Below are positions 33,577-43,095 of a DNA stretch of 64,000 nt, in pieces. Numbering within the stretch: position 1 is the first letter of the stretch; each line of letters starts with the position of its first letter. The translations under genes and the position numbers were made by a program. The DNA is from Clostridium sp. GTDB taxonomy: Bacteria > Bacillota > Clostridia > Clostridiales > Clostridiaceae. The notes under the pieces are model-generated. The model saw nothing but the letters and a program-made list of their open reading frames with translations. It had not been told where the DNA came from and did not search any database. The stretch lies in assembly GCF_026168755.1 (NCBI RefSeq), contig NZ_JAPFDR010000007.1, forward strand, positions 1 to 64,000, in the 5' to 3' direction.

Positions 33577-34767
33577 ATGAAGATATTAGTAATTACTCAA
33601 TATTTTTGGCCAGAAGAATTTAGAATAAATGATATTTGTAAAGGGCTTAAAGAATCAGGACATGAAGTAGAAGTATTAACAGGATTGCCTAATTATCCTA
33701 CAGGAAAAATATTTAATGGCTATTCTTATTTTAAAAGAGGTGCTAAAGGTTATGAAGGAATTAAGATAAGAAGAGTTGGAATGATTCCAAGAGGGAAAAA
33801 CAATTCTATTATGTTAGCTTTAAATTACATATCATTTATGATTAGCGCATCTATACGAGTAATTCCATTACTTTTTAAGAAGTATGATAGAATATTTGTT
33901 TTCCAAGTATCACCTTTAACTACAGCAGTACCAGCAATAATTTTATCAAAAATAAAAAAAATTCCTTCATATATATATGTACAAGATTTATGGCCGGAAA
34001 CTTTTTATTCAATAGTAAATGTATCTAATGAAAAAGTAAGAAAAATTATGAAAAAGATATGTAATAAAATATATGATGCATTTGATAAATTATTAATTGC
34101 ATCAAGGGGTTATGAAGATATATTGGTAAAAGAAGGAATAGATAAAGATAAACTAGAGTATTTTCCACAATGGGCAGAAAATTTTTATTCAAAAGATGAT
34201 ACAAATGAAGAATTAAGAGATGATTTTATAGTTACTTTTGCAGGTAATATAGGAAAGGCACAAAGTGTAGATACAATAATTGAAGCAGCTAATTTAGCTA
34301 AAAGTAATGAAAATATTAAATGGCAAATTCTTGGAGATGGTAGTGAGTTTGAATATATAAAAAGCTTAGTTGATAAATACTCCTTACATAAAAATGTAAA
34401 TTTACTGGGGAGAAAGCCAGCTTATGAAATGCCAAATTACTTTTCAAAATCAGATGCTTTAATAGTTACATTAAAGAATGAAAATATATTAAGAGTTACA
34501 CTTCCAGCTAAGGTTCAATCATATATGGCGTCAGGAAAACCAATTTTAGCCGCTATTAGTGGAGAGGGAAATAGAATAATTAAAGATAGTAAATGTGGAT
34601 TAGTTTGTGAAGCTGAAGACTATGTTAAGTTATATGAAAATGTAATTAAATTATTTAATATGAGTAAAGAAGAAAGAAGTACTTTAGGAAAGAACGGAAA
34701 AGAGTATTTTAATAAAAACTTTACAAGAGAAAAGTTGTTAAATCGATTACAAACAATTATGAGTTAG
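33577..34767 (+). CDS. GT4 glycosyltransferase, WbuB-like (possible L-FucNAc transferase)
   Basis: The 396-residue protein opens MKILVITQYFWPEEFRINDI with GLPNYPTGKIF and YVQDLWPETF in the N-terminal half, features of WbuB-type GT4 enzymes. The GT-B C-terminal site region (NENILRVTLPAKVQSYMASG) follows. WbuB of E. coli is linked to FucNAc transfer, and UDP-L-FucNAc biosynthesis genes follow directly, which supports the suggested donor. The ATG overlaps the previous stop region with GGATG-like spacing. Confidence 0.85.
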   Translation: MKILVITQYFWPEEFRINDICKGLKESGHEVEVLTGLPNYPTGKIFNGYSYFKRGAKGYEGIKIRRVGMIPRGKNNSIMLALNYISFMISASIRVIPLLFKKYDRIFVFQVSPLTTAVPAIILSKIKKIPSYIYVQDLWPETFYSIVNVSNEKVRKIMKKICNKIYDAFDKLLIASRGYEDILVKEGIDKDKLEYFPQWAENFYSKDDTNEELRDDFIVTFAGNIGKAQSVDTIIEAANLAKSNENIKWQILGDGSEFEYIKSLVDKYSLHKNVNLLGRKPAYEMPNYFSKSDALIVTLKNENILRVTLPAKVQSYMASGKPILAAISGEGNRIIKDSKCGLVCEAEDYVKLYENVIKLFNMSKEERSTLGKNGKEYFNKNFTREKLLNRLQTIMS

Positions 34768-34782
34768 TAGGGGGAAGAAGTT

Positions 34783-35841
34783 ATGTTTAAAGATAAAGTT
34801 TTATTAATAACAGGTGGAACAGGATCATTTGGTAATGCAGTATTAAATAGATTTATTGATACTGATATTAAAGAAATAAGAGTTTTTTCTAGAGATGAGA
34901 AAAAACAAGATGATATGAGAAGAGTTATAAAATCTGACAAGGTTAAATATTACATAGGTGATGTTAGAGATTTAGATAGTATTAATTATGCTATGAAAGG
35001 TGTAGACTATGTATTCCATGCAGCTGCTTTAAAGCAAGTTCCTTCATGTGAATTTTATCCAATGCAAGCAGTTCAAACTAATATAGAGGGTTCGGATAAT
35101 GTATTTAAATCTTGTTTAATTAATGGAGTTAAGAGATGTATATTATTAAGTACAGATAAGGCTGTTTATCCAGTAAATGCAATGGGAATATCTAAAGCTA
35201 TGGCTGAAAAGGCTATGATAGCTAGAGCAAGAGCTGCACAAGATGGAGATACAGTATTCTGTGGAACTAGATATGGTAATGTTATGGCATCAAGAGGATC
35301 TGTTATTCCATTATTCATTGAATTAATGAAACAAGGGAAAGATTTAACAGTTACTGATCCAAATATGACTAGATATATGATGTCTTTAGAGGAATCAGTT
35401 GATTTAGTTTTATATGCGTTTGCTAATGGTGAACAAGGTGATATATTTGTTCAAAAAGCACCAGCTTGTACTGTTTTAGAATTAGCTACTGCATTAAAGG
35501 AATTATTTGATTCACCAGTTGGAATTAAGATAATAGGTGCAAGACATGGGGAAAAAGCTTATGAAACTTTATTAACTAAAGAAGAGTTTGTTAAAGCTGA
35601 AGACCATGGTAATTATTTCAGAATACCATCAGATAATAGAGATTTAAATTATGCTAAGTACTTTACTGAAGGTGAAGGTTCAAGAAGAAATCAAGAAGAG
35701 TATAACTCTGATAATACAAATAGAATTAATGTTGAACAAGTTAAGGAAATGTTATTAAAACTACCATATATCCAAAAAGAATTAAGAGATTTTAAAGTAG
35801 TTGAAGCTAAAGAAATAGAAAACTTAGCTGAAACTATTTAA
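34783..35841 (+). CDS. capE: UDP-GlcNAc 4,6-dehydratase/5-epimerase (CapE-like)
   Basis: The 352-residue SDR enzyme has cofactor motif LLITGGTGSFGNAVLNRF and DEKKQDDMRR. Its active-site region STDKAVYPVNAMGISKAMAE has Met and Lys in the MxxxK arrangement of CapE. In Staphylococcus aureus CapE starts UDP-L-FucNAc synthesis from UDP-GlcNAc. The next two genes are the matching CapF and CapG steps, which makes the assignment strong. GGGGGAAG precedes ATG 34783. Confidence 0.92.
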   Translation: MFKDKVLLITGGTGSFGNAVLNRFIDTDIKEIRVFSRDEKKQDDMRRVIKSDKVKYYIGDVRDLDSINYAMKGVDYVFHAAALKQVPSCEFYPMQAVQTNIEGSDNVFKSCLINGVKRCILLSTDKAVYPVNAMGISKAMAEKAMIARARAAQDGDTVFCGTRYGNVMASRGSVIPLFIELMKQGKDLTVTDPNMTRYMMSLEESVDLVLYAFANGEQGDIFVQKAPACTVLELATALKELFDSPVGIKIIGARHGEKAYETLLTKEEFVKAEDHGNYFRIPSDNRDLNYAKYFTEGEGSRRNQEEYNSDNTNRINVEQVKEMLLKLPYIQKELRDFKVVEAKEIENLAETI

Positions 35842-35853
35842 TAGGAGAATAGC

Positions 35854-36960
35854 ATGAAGGTATTAGTAACAGGAGCTAATGGGTTTATTGGTAAGAACTT
35901 AATAGCTAGATTAAATGAGTTAAAGAATTATGAAGTTATTTCAATAGATAGAGATAATACTAGAGAAGAATTAATAAATGGTTTATTAGAAGCTGACTTT
36001 ATTTTTCATTTAGCAGGTATTAATAGACCAAAGGATGAAAAAGAATTCTTTGAAGGAAATTCGGGGTTAACTGGAGAGATAGTTAATATATTAAAGGAAA
36101 ATAATAAAAATACACCAATAGCTATAACTTCATCTATTCAAGCAGATTTAGATAATGCTTATGGACAAAGTAAGAAGTTAGCTGAAGAAGAATTATTAAT
36201 GTATAGTGCAACAGCGAAAGCTAAGGTATTTATTTATAGATTACCTAATGTTTTTGGTAAATGGTGTAGACCTAATTATAATTCAGCAGTAGCCACTTTC
36301 TGTCATAATATTGCTAGAGGCGAAGAGGTATGGGTTTCTGATCAAAACAAAGAAATGACTTTAGTTTATATTGATGATGTTGTTAGATGTTTAATTTCAT
36401 CAATGGAAGATGAAAAAGCTTTAAGTGGTTATGTAAATGTTGATGTTGAGCATAAAGCTACTTTAGGACATATAGTTGAACTTTTAAATAGCTTTGTAGA
36501 AAGCAGAAAAAGTTTAATGGTTCCTAATATGGAAGATGAATTTACTAAAAAGCTTTATAGCACATATTTAAGTTATTTACCAGAAGATAAGTTTAGTTAT
36601 CCATTAAAAATGAATATTGATAATAGAGGTTCATTTACTGAATTTTTAAAGACTTCAGATAGAGGACAAGTTTCTATTAATATATCTAAGCCAGGAATAA
36701 CTAAAGGGAATCATTATCATCATACTAAAAATGAAAAGTTTTTAGTTGTAAGTGGTGAAGGAGTTATTCAATTTAGAAAAATTGATAGTGAAGAAGTTAT
36801 AGAGTATAAGGTAAGTGGAGAAAATTTAGAAGTTATAGATATTCCAGTAGGTTATACGCATAACATAATAAATACTGGGACAAGTGATATGGTTACAGTA
36901 ATGTGGGTTAATGAGGTATTTAATCGAGAAAAACCAGATACAATTTTCATGGAGGTATAA
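35854..36960 (+). CDS. capF: CapF-type bifunctional reductase/cupin of UDP-L-FucNAc synthesis
   Basis: The 368-residue protein joins an SDR domain (MKVLVTGANGFIGKNL, with AYGQSKKLAEEEL as the YxxxK site) to a C-terminal cupin domain (DNRGSFTEFLKT, KPGITKGNHYHHTKNEKF with metal-binding His). That two-domain build is specific to CapF. It reduces the 4-keto intermediate to UDP-2-acetamido-2,6-dideoxy-L-talose. AGGAGA precedes ATG 35854. Second step of the CapE-F-G set. Confidence 0.93.
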   Translation: MKVLVTGANGFIGKNLIARLNELKNYEVISIDRDNTREELINGLLEADFIFHLAGINRPKDEKEFFEGNSGLTGEIVNILKENNKNTPIAITSSIQADLDNAYGQSKKLAEEELLMYSATAKAKVFIYRLPNVFGKWCRPNYNSAVATFCHNIARGEEVWVSDQNKEMTLVYIDDVVRCLISSMEDEKALSGYVNVDVEHKATLGHIVELLNSFVESRKSLMVPNMEDEFTKKLYSTYLSYLPEDKFSYPLKMNIDNRGSFTEFLKTSDRGQVSINISKPGITKGNHYHHTKNEKFLVVSGEGVIQFRKIDSEEVIEYKVSGENLEVIDIPVGYTHNIINTGTSDMVTVMWVNEVFNREKPDTIFMEV

Positions 36961-36964
36961 TCAG

Positions 36965-38089
36965 ATGAAGAAGTTAAAAGTAATGTCTATAGTAGGGACA
37001 AGACCTGAAATAATAAGATTAGCAGAAGTTTTAAAGAAATGTGATGAGTATTTTGAACATGTATTAGTACATACAGGTCAAAACTGGGATTATACATTAA
37101 ATGATGTATTCTTTGAAGAGTTAGAATTAAGAAAGCCAGATCATTTCTTAGGTGTTGTAGGTAATGATCTTGGGGAAACAATGGGTAATATTATAGCAGA
37201 AAGTTATAAAATTTTAGTTAAAGAAAAGCCAGAAGCTTTACTTATATTAGGAGATACAAATTCTTGTTTAAGTGCTATAGCTGCAAAAAGATTAAAAATT
37301 CCAGTATTCCATATGGAAGCAGGAAATAGATGTTTCGATCAAAATGTTCCTGAAGAAATTAACAGAAGAATTGTTGACGTTACTTCAGACGTTAACTTAG
37401 CTTATACAGAGCATGCTAGAAGATATTTATTATCAGAAGGAATGAGAAAAGAATATACTTTTGTAACTGGTTCACCACTTCCAGAAGTATTTGCTAAATA
37501 TATGCAAAAGATTAGTGAATCAGATGTACTTGAAAGATTAGGACTTGAAAAAGGTAAGTTTATATTAGTAAGTGCTCATAGAGAAGAAAATATTGATAAT
37601 GATGAAAACTTTAATAGTTTAATAGATGCATTAAATTCAATAGCTGAAACTTATGATATGCCAGTTATATATTCAACTCACCCAAGAAGTTGGAAGAGAA
37701 TTGAGGCTAAGGGAATTAAGTTCCATAAAAATATTCAACAATTAAAACCTTTTGGGTTCTATGATTATAATAAACTTCAAAAAGAATCTTTCTGTGTATT
37801 ATCTGATTCGGGATCACTAGCAGAAGAATCAAATATTATGGGATTCCCAGCTGTTTCTATAAGAACAAGTACTGAAAGACCAGAAGCTATTGATAAGGGA
37901 TCTGTTATATTAGGTGGAATTACTTTTGATAGTATAACTCAAGCTATTGAAGTTATAACTAAGCAAAAGCAAAATGGCTCTGAACTTGTTAAGGTTCATG
38001 ATTATACTGATATAAATGTATCAAATAAAGTTGTTAATATAATTCAAGGTTATTCTGATGTAATTAACAGATTTATATGGAGAAAGTAG
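36965..38089 (+). CDS. capG: Non-hydrolysing UDP-sugar 2-epimerase, CapG/FnlC-like
   Basis: The 374-residue protein has the UDP-GlcNAc 2-epimerase fold: MSIVGTRPEIIRLAEV, HTGQNWDYTLNDVFFEEL, LGDTNSCLSA, HMEAGNRCFD, SAHREENID and LSDSGSLAEES. In the CapE-F-G context it should convert the talose derivative to UDP-L-FucNAc. ATG 36965 is used, with GGAGGT 12 bases upstream; the open frame before it lies inside capF. Its similarity to WecB means the exact substrate rests on gene order. Confidence 0.92.
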   Translation: MKKLKVMSIVGTRPEIIRLAEVLKKCDEYFEHVLVHTGQNWDYTLNDVFFEELELRKPDHFLGVVGNDLGETMGNIIAESYKILVKEKPEALLILGDTNSCLSAIAAKRLKIPVFHMEAGNRCFDQNVPEEINRRIVDVTSDVNLAYTEHARRYLLSEGMRKEYTFVTGSPLPEVFAKYMQKISESDVLERLGLEKGKFILVSAHREENIDNDENFNSLIDALNSIAETYDMPVIYSTHPRSWKRIEAKGIKFHKNIQQLKPFGFYDYNKLQKESFCVLSDSGSLAEESNIMGFPAVSIRTSTERPEAIDKGSVILGGITFDSITQAIEVITKQKQNGSELVKVHDYTDINVSNKVVNIIQGYSDVINRFIWRK

Positions 38090-38090
38090 T

Positions 38091-39284
38091 ATGAAGATAT
38101 TACAAATAAATTCTGTCTGTGGTGTTGGAAGCACAGGCAGAATTGCAACTGATTTATATAAATTAATAGAAGAAGCAGGGCATGAATGTGTTATTGCTTA
38201 TGGTAGAGGAACTGCTCCTGAAGGAATAAAGACTATTAAAATTGGTACAAATTTCGATAATTATATGCATGTTGCTAAAACAAGAATATTTGATAAACAT
38301 GGATTTGGATCAACTAAGGCAACAAAAGAGTTTATAAAAAAGGTTGAAGAATATAATCCGGATGTAATTCATTTACATAATATTCACGGATATTATATAA
38401 ATATTGAAATTTTATTTGATTATTTGAAAAGAGCTAATAAAAAAGTAATATGGACGTTACATGATTGCTGGGCATTTACTGGACATTGTTCTTATTTTGA
38501 TTATGTTGGGTGTAGTAAGTGGAAAAACGGATGTAACAAGTGTCCACAAAAAAAAGAATATCCTAATAGTGTATTAATGGATAATTCAGAATGGAACTTT
38601 AATAATAAAAAAGATATTTTTACTGGAGTAAAAGATCTTACTATAGTAACTCCATCAAAATGGTTAGCTGGATTAGTTAAGGAATCTTATTTATCTGAGT
38701 ATAAGGTTGAAGTTATTAATAATGGAATTGATTTAGAAGTTTTCAAACCAACTGAAAGTGATTTTAGGAAAAGGTATGGACTTGAAGATAAGTTTATTGT
38801 TCTTGGAGTTGCTAGTGTTTGGGATAGACGTAAGGGATTAAATTATTTAGTAGAGTTATCTGAAAAACTTAATGATAGTTATAAAGTTATTGTGGTTGGT
38901 ATTACTGAAAAGCAAAAGAGGAATTTACCTAAAAATATTATGGCTATAACAAAAACTAATAATGTGAAAGAACTAGTTGAGATATACTCAGCATCAGATG
39001 TATTTGTAAATCCTACATTAGAGGATAATTTTCCAACAACTAATTTAGAAGCAATATCATGTGGAATACCTGTTATTACTTTTAATACTGGAGGAAGTAT
39101 AGAATGTATAGATAAAAAATGTGGTGAAATAGTATTAGACAATAATTTAATAGGGCTAAAAAATGCTATTATAAAAATAAAGGACAATATTAATCAATAT
39201 AATAAATGTATTAAAAGAGCAAGTATGTATGGTATTAGAAAAAAAAATAAGGAGTATCATTTATTGTATAATAAGTTAAAGTAG
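38091..39284 (+). CDS. GT4 glycosyltransferase (colanic-acid type)
   Basis: The 397-residue protein has the GT-B plan: MKILQINSVCGVGSTGRIA, DVIHLHNIHGYYINIEIL, WTLHDCWAFTGHCSYFD with a Cys cluster (CSKWKNGCNKCP), and the C-terminal donor site EDNFPTTNLEAISCGIPVI. This matches colanic-acid-type transferases. The donor sugar is unknown. The gene follows capG by one base, behind GGAGAAAG, so it is in the same operon. Confidence 0.87.
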   Translation: MKILQINSVCGVGSTGRIATDLYKLIEEAGHECVIAYGRGTAPEGIKTIKIGTNFDNYMHVAKTRIFDKHGFGSTKATKEFIKKVEEYNPDVIHLHNIHGYYINIEILFDYLKRANKKVIWTLHDCWAFTGHCSYFDYVGCSKWKNGCNKCPQKKEYPNSVLMDNSEWNFNNKKDIFTGVKDLTIVTPSKWLAGLVKESYLSEYKVEVINNGIDLEVFKPTESDFRKRYGLEDKFIVLGVASVWDRRKGLNYLVELSEKLNDSYKVIVVGITEKQKRNLPKNIMAITKTNNVKELVEIYSASDVFVNPTLEDNFPTTNLEAISCGIPVITFNTGGSIECIDKKCGEIVLDNNLIGLKNAIIKIKDNINQYNKCIKRASMYGIRKKNKEYHLLYNKLK

Positions 39285-39292
39285 AGGTAAAA

Positions 39293-39333
39293 AATAAATT
39301 TAAAATAATATTAAATATTATTTTAAATTTATT
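39293..39333. repeat. Perfect 41-bp palindrome between two glycosyltransferase genes
   Basis: Twenty-base arms (39293-39312 and 39314-39333) are exact complements around one central base. It is entirely A/T except for none or few GC pairs, so a hairpin would be weak in RNA. It lies in a 68-base gap inside the operon. Confidence 0.55.
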
Positions 39334-39352
39334 ATATATGGAGGAATAATAT

Positions 39353-40486
39353 ATGAATTCAAAAAAAGTGATATTCATAGTACCAAAAGATTATAAAAAA
39401 ATAGGTGGATTGAATATTCCTATAGGAAATTATAGTAAGTTTTTAGAAAATAAATATATAGTAGAATTTATTTTTATACCTTATAAATTTGATAAAAAAG
39501 ATAAAATAAATTTTATTAAAAAAATTCAAGATGTTAACTGGGAAGATGTTGAATGCGTAATATCATGTACATTAAATCCTGCTTATTCATTTTATAAATT
39601 ATTTAAAAAAAATATAAAGATTAGAGATATAAAAAAAGTTGCCTTTTTAATGGATAGTCTTACTTTATATGCAAATTCAATTTTAGAGTTTAATAAAATA
39701 AAAAAAATAAAAAATACCAAAAAGAGACAATTGGAATATTGGTTGAAAAGTAAATTATATAAATTTAAAGAAAGAAATATATTGAGATATTATGATGAGG
39801 TAGTATATGTTTCAAATGTTGATTGTGAATATGTTAAAGATATTTTTAAGAAAAGTATATCAGCTAAATTAAAAGTGATACCTAATGGAATTAAAAAAAA
39901 TAAAAGTGTTATATGTGATTATAGTATTAAAGAAAATAAATATTTTAATATTGGATTTATTAATACATTTGTTCCAGGGACTATTGAAGAAAATTTGCAA
40001 TGGTTTTTGGTTGAATGTATGCCTAAGATAGTAGAAGTAGTACCTAATGCTCGTATTATAATAGCTGGAAGAGGTGCATCAACAGAACAAATAGAATTTC
40101 TAAATGGTTTTAAATATGTTAAATATTTAGGAGAAGTAGGAAGTCTTTGTGAATTTTACAACTGTGTAGATATAATATTATCAACTGTTGAAAAAAGAAA
40201 TGGGTTATTAAATAAAAATTTAGAGGCATTTTCTTATCAGAAATGTGTAGTAGGATTTGAGTGGAATTTTTTTGCGTTTGATAATGCAAAACCTAATAAA
40301 CACTATCTTAAGGCTAATAATATTGATGAATTTATAAAAATATTTAAAGATATACAAGATAAGAAAATAGATATTAATATAATTGCCAAGGAAGCAAAAA
40401 TTTTTAGTGACACTTACTATAATTGGGATGAAAGTAACAGTAAATTTTATAATGTAGTAGCTAGTAATGAAATTAAAATATATTGA
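39353..40486 (+). CDS. Putative glycosyltransferase (GT-B, diverged)
   Basis: The 377-residue protein is Lys- and Ile-rich. It has a glycosyltransferase-like C-terminal half: IGFINTFVPGTIEENLQWFL, ARIIIAGRGAS and VEKRNGLLNKNLEAFSYQK, similar to the GT1/GT4 donor site. The N-terminal half is poorly conserved. GGAGG precedes ATG 39353. AT content appears higher than in the sugar-nucleotide genes, as is usual for the variable centre of such loci. Confidence 0.7.
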   Translation: MNSKKVIFIVPKDYKKIGGLNIPIGNYSKFLENKYIVEFIFIPYKFDKKDKINFIKKIQDVNWEDVECVISCTLNPAYSFYKLFKKNIKIRDIKKVAFLMDSLTLYANSILEFNKIKKIKNTKKRQLEYWLKSKLYKFKERNILRYYDEVVYVSNVDCEYVKDIFKKSISAKLKVIPNGIKKNKSVICDYSIKENKYFNIGFINTFVPGTIEENLQWFLVECMPKIVEVVPNARIIIAGRGASTEQIEFLNGFKYVKYLGEVGSLCEFYNCVDIILSTVEKRNGLLNKNLEAFSYQKCVVGFEWNFFAFDNAKPNKHYLKANNIDEFIKIFKDIQDKKIDINIIAKEAKIFSDTYYNWDESNSKFYNVVASNEIKIY

Positions 40487-40499
40487 AAAGGATGGTAAA

Positions 40500-41891
40500 A
40501 TGGAAAATGAAAGCAGATATATTAAAGGGATAGTTATATTTTTCACCTTATTTACTATTGTAATGAATATAAAGTTAGGATTTATCAAAGATATAATCAT
40601 TGCTTATTTTATATTAATATTGGGATTAATAGTTTTAATATTAACTCCAATAAAAAAAATGATAACAACATTAATATACACAATATATTTTTATTTTTTA
40701 GGAATATTTCAATTACTATTATCCCAAATAGTACCAGAAAAATTTGTTGGGTATAATATGAGTATAAGTGTGATTAAAGATAGTAATCTGAGAATGTATT
40801 ATATTAAATATTTAATATTATTTTATTTGATATCTATAATTATTATTTGGATTAATTATGCAACCATAAATATTCGTAAAAAGTATAGTTTTAAAAGAAT
40901 ATCAATTAAGAAAAAATATATTTTAATTAATCCCTATATTATATTAATAGTTGTTTCTCTTATAGAATATGTGTTTAGAAGTAGATTTAATATATTAGTA
41001 CCAGGAAAAGCACCTTTATTACCTAATAGTGGGATTTTTGTTTACTCAATACAGGCAATATCATTATATGTAAAGTATTTAGCATGCGAATATTTTTATA
41101 ATAAGTATGAAAATAACAGTAAGTTTATAGCAAATGTTATTATGACTTGTTTGATAACTGGTCTTCCAGGCATAGCTTTAGGCTCAAGAAGTACATTTAT
41201 ATTTGATATCGTACATTTTATTATATTTATTATATTTATATTTATTAAAAATAAAGGCAAAATCAAAGGAATTGGGAAATATAAATATTTAATTCTAATC
41301 TTTGGATTACTAACAATAAATTTAGGAAATAAAATAAGATTTGAAACACAAGTTAATTATCTAGATTTTTTTATTCAAAGATTTACTGGATTATCAGATG
41401 CAATAGCAAGTATATCATATTATATATTTAATGAACAAACTATTGGATTTAGAAATTATTTAAGCAATATTTTAGGAGAAGGTTCAATTAATGTAACAAC
41501 ATATCATACTATTTATGTAATGGGATTTCCGGATACAGGAATACACTCAAATGCGTTACCTATGTTTACAGCAGGATTATTATATGAAGGAGTTTATGGA
41601 TTGGTTATATTTTCTATTATATTTTCTTGGATTTTATCAAGTCAAGAGATTATAATAAGAAAATTTTTAATAGGTTCAATGAATAGTAAAAAAATAATGA
41701 AAATATTTATTATAATTTATTTTTATACTAGGATTTTTTTCAGTTGTATCATGGAGGGGAGAGTTGAGGATATTAGAGGATATATATTAATGTATATAAT
41801 ATTATTAATTGTTAGTAGTATATTTAATATTAATTTAGTTTCAAGAGAGAAATTAGTTATAAATAAAAGAAATGAGGTAATTCATAAGTGA
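40500..41891 (+). CDS. Wzy-like oligosaccharide polymerase (O-antigen polymerase type)
   Basis: The 463-residue integral membrane protein has about ten hydrophobic helices and a large loop with GSRSTFIFDIVHF and YHTIYVMGFPDTGIHSNALP before the last helices. This is the plan of Wzy/O-antigen polymerases. It lies between glycosyltransferases and upstream of the Wzx flippase, where a polymerase is expected. ATG 40500 follows AAGGATGG. Wzy proteins share little sequence, so the call rests on topology and context. Confidence 0.75.
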   Translation: MENESRYIKGIVIFFTLFTIVMNIKLGFIKDIIIAYFILILGLIVLILTPIKKMITTLIYTIYFYFLGIFQLLLSQIVPEKFVGYNMSISVIKDSNLRMYYIKYLILFYLISIIIIWINYATINIRKKYSFKRISIKKKYILINPYIILIVVSLIEYVFRSRFNILVPGKAPLLPNSGIFVYSIQAISLYVKYLACEYFYNKYENNSKFIANVIMTCLITGLPGIALGSRSTFIFDIVHFIIFIIFIFIKNKGKIKGIGKYKYLILIFGLLTINLGNKIRFETQVNYLDFFIQRFTGLSDAIASISYYIFNEQTIGFRNYLSNILGEGSINVTTYHTIYVMGFPDTGIHSNALPMFTAGLLYEGVYGLVIFSIIFSWILSSQEIIIRKFLIGSMNSKKIMKIFIIIYFYTRIFFSCIMEGRVEDIRGYILMYIILLIVSSIFNINLVSREKLVINKRNEVIHK

Positions 41892-43054
41892 GTAAAGTAG
41901 AAGTTATTATTTCTAATGGAGTGCAATATCATACACCATTTCAAGTAAATGAACTTGAAAAATTAGGAGTAAATTATAAGTATATAACTGGACTAACAAT
42001 AAAAAAATTAAATCACTTAACAAATAATATTGATGAAAGTAAAGTTATATCACTTTCAAAATATATAATGCCATATAAAATTTTAGCAAGATTATTTCCT
42101 AAAAAAAGTTGGAATATATATTATAGAATGCATGAAAAATTTGATGTAAAGTCTACTAAGTATATTAATGAATGCAAAATTTTTCACGCTTTTAATGGAT
42201 TTGCATTAGAATCTTTTAAAAAAATAAATAAAATGAATAATAAGCCGATAAAAATAGTTGAATGTGGTGTTCATCCAAGATATTATAGCAATATTTGTAA
42301 TGAAGAATTTGAGAAATATGGAGTGTATAGAGAATCTTTATCTAAAGAGTATATTGAAAAATCGGAAAAAGAGTTTAAACAAGCTGATTATATATTAACT
42401 TTAACAGATATATGTGTAAAATCTTTTATTGAAAATGGATATGATAGAGAAAAAATAATAGCTATACCTTTAGGAGCAAATATTGAAAAATTTAAAAAAA
42501 CTAAAGAAAAAAAAAGTAAATTTACTGTATGTTATGTAGGAAGAGTTTCAATACTTAAAGGAGTACAATATTTGTTAAGTGCTTGTGAGATGTTAGATAA
42601 GTTAGGATATGATTTTGAATGTAATATTATTGGAGCAATTGATGATGAAATAGCACAAAAAATAGTACAAAAGTATAAAGATGTTAGTTGGGCTAATTTT
42701 ATTGGTAAAATTGAATATATGCAGTTAAGAGATTATTATAGTGAATCACATGTTACAGTACTACCATCACTAATAGATTCATTTGCTATGGTTGTGTATG
42801 AGAGTATGGCATGTGAAACTCCAGTAATAATTACTGAAAATGTTGGTGCACCAATTATTGATAATAAACATGGCTATATTGTACCTATTAGAAATGATAA
42901 AGCTATATATGATAAGCTTGTTTATTTATATAATAATAGAGAACAAGCTATTGAGATGGGGAAATTAGGAGAAGTGTATGTTAAAAATAAATCATATGAT
43001 ATTTATGGAGAAAAGTTGAAAGAATTTTATGATAAAATTATTAATCAAAAGTAA
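41888..43054 (+). CDS. GT4 glycosyltransferase
   Basis: The 388-residue protein shows the GT4 C-terminal domain: FTVCYVGRVSILKGVQYLLS, ANFIGKIEYMQLRDYYSESH and LIDSFAMVVYESMACETPVI with the EX7E-type acidic pair, then TENVGAP. GTG 41888 overlaps the polymerase stop by four bases (GTGA), suggesting translational coupling. Donor and acceptor are unknown. Confidence 0.85.
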   Translation: MSKVEVIISNGVQYHTPFQVNELEKLGVNYKYITGLTIKKLNHLTNNIDESKVISLSKYIMPYKILARLFPKKSWNIYYRMHEKFDVKSTKYINECKIFHAFNGFALESFKKINKMNNKPIKIVECGVHPRYYSNICNEEFEKYGVYRESLSKEYIEKSEKEFKQADYILTLTDICVKSFIENGYDREKIIAIPLGANIEKFKKTKEKKSKFTVCYVGRVSILKGVQYLLSACEMLDKLGYDFECNIIGAIDDEIAQKIVQKYKDVSWANFIGKIEYMQLRDYYSESHVTVLPSLIDSFAMVVYESMACETPVIITENVGAPIIDNKHGYIVPIRNDKAIYDKLVYLYNNREQAIEMGKLGEVYVKNKSYDIYGEKLKEFYDKIINQK

Positions 43055-43095
43055 CTATTAAAGCTTTTAATTAATAATACTAAAGGAGATTATAT

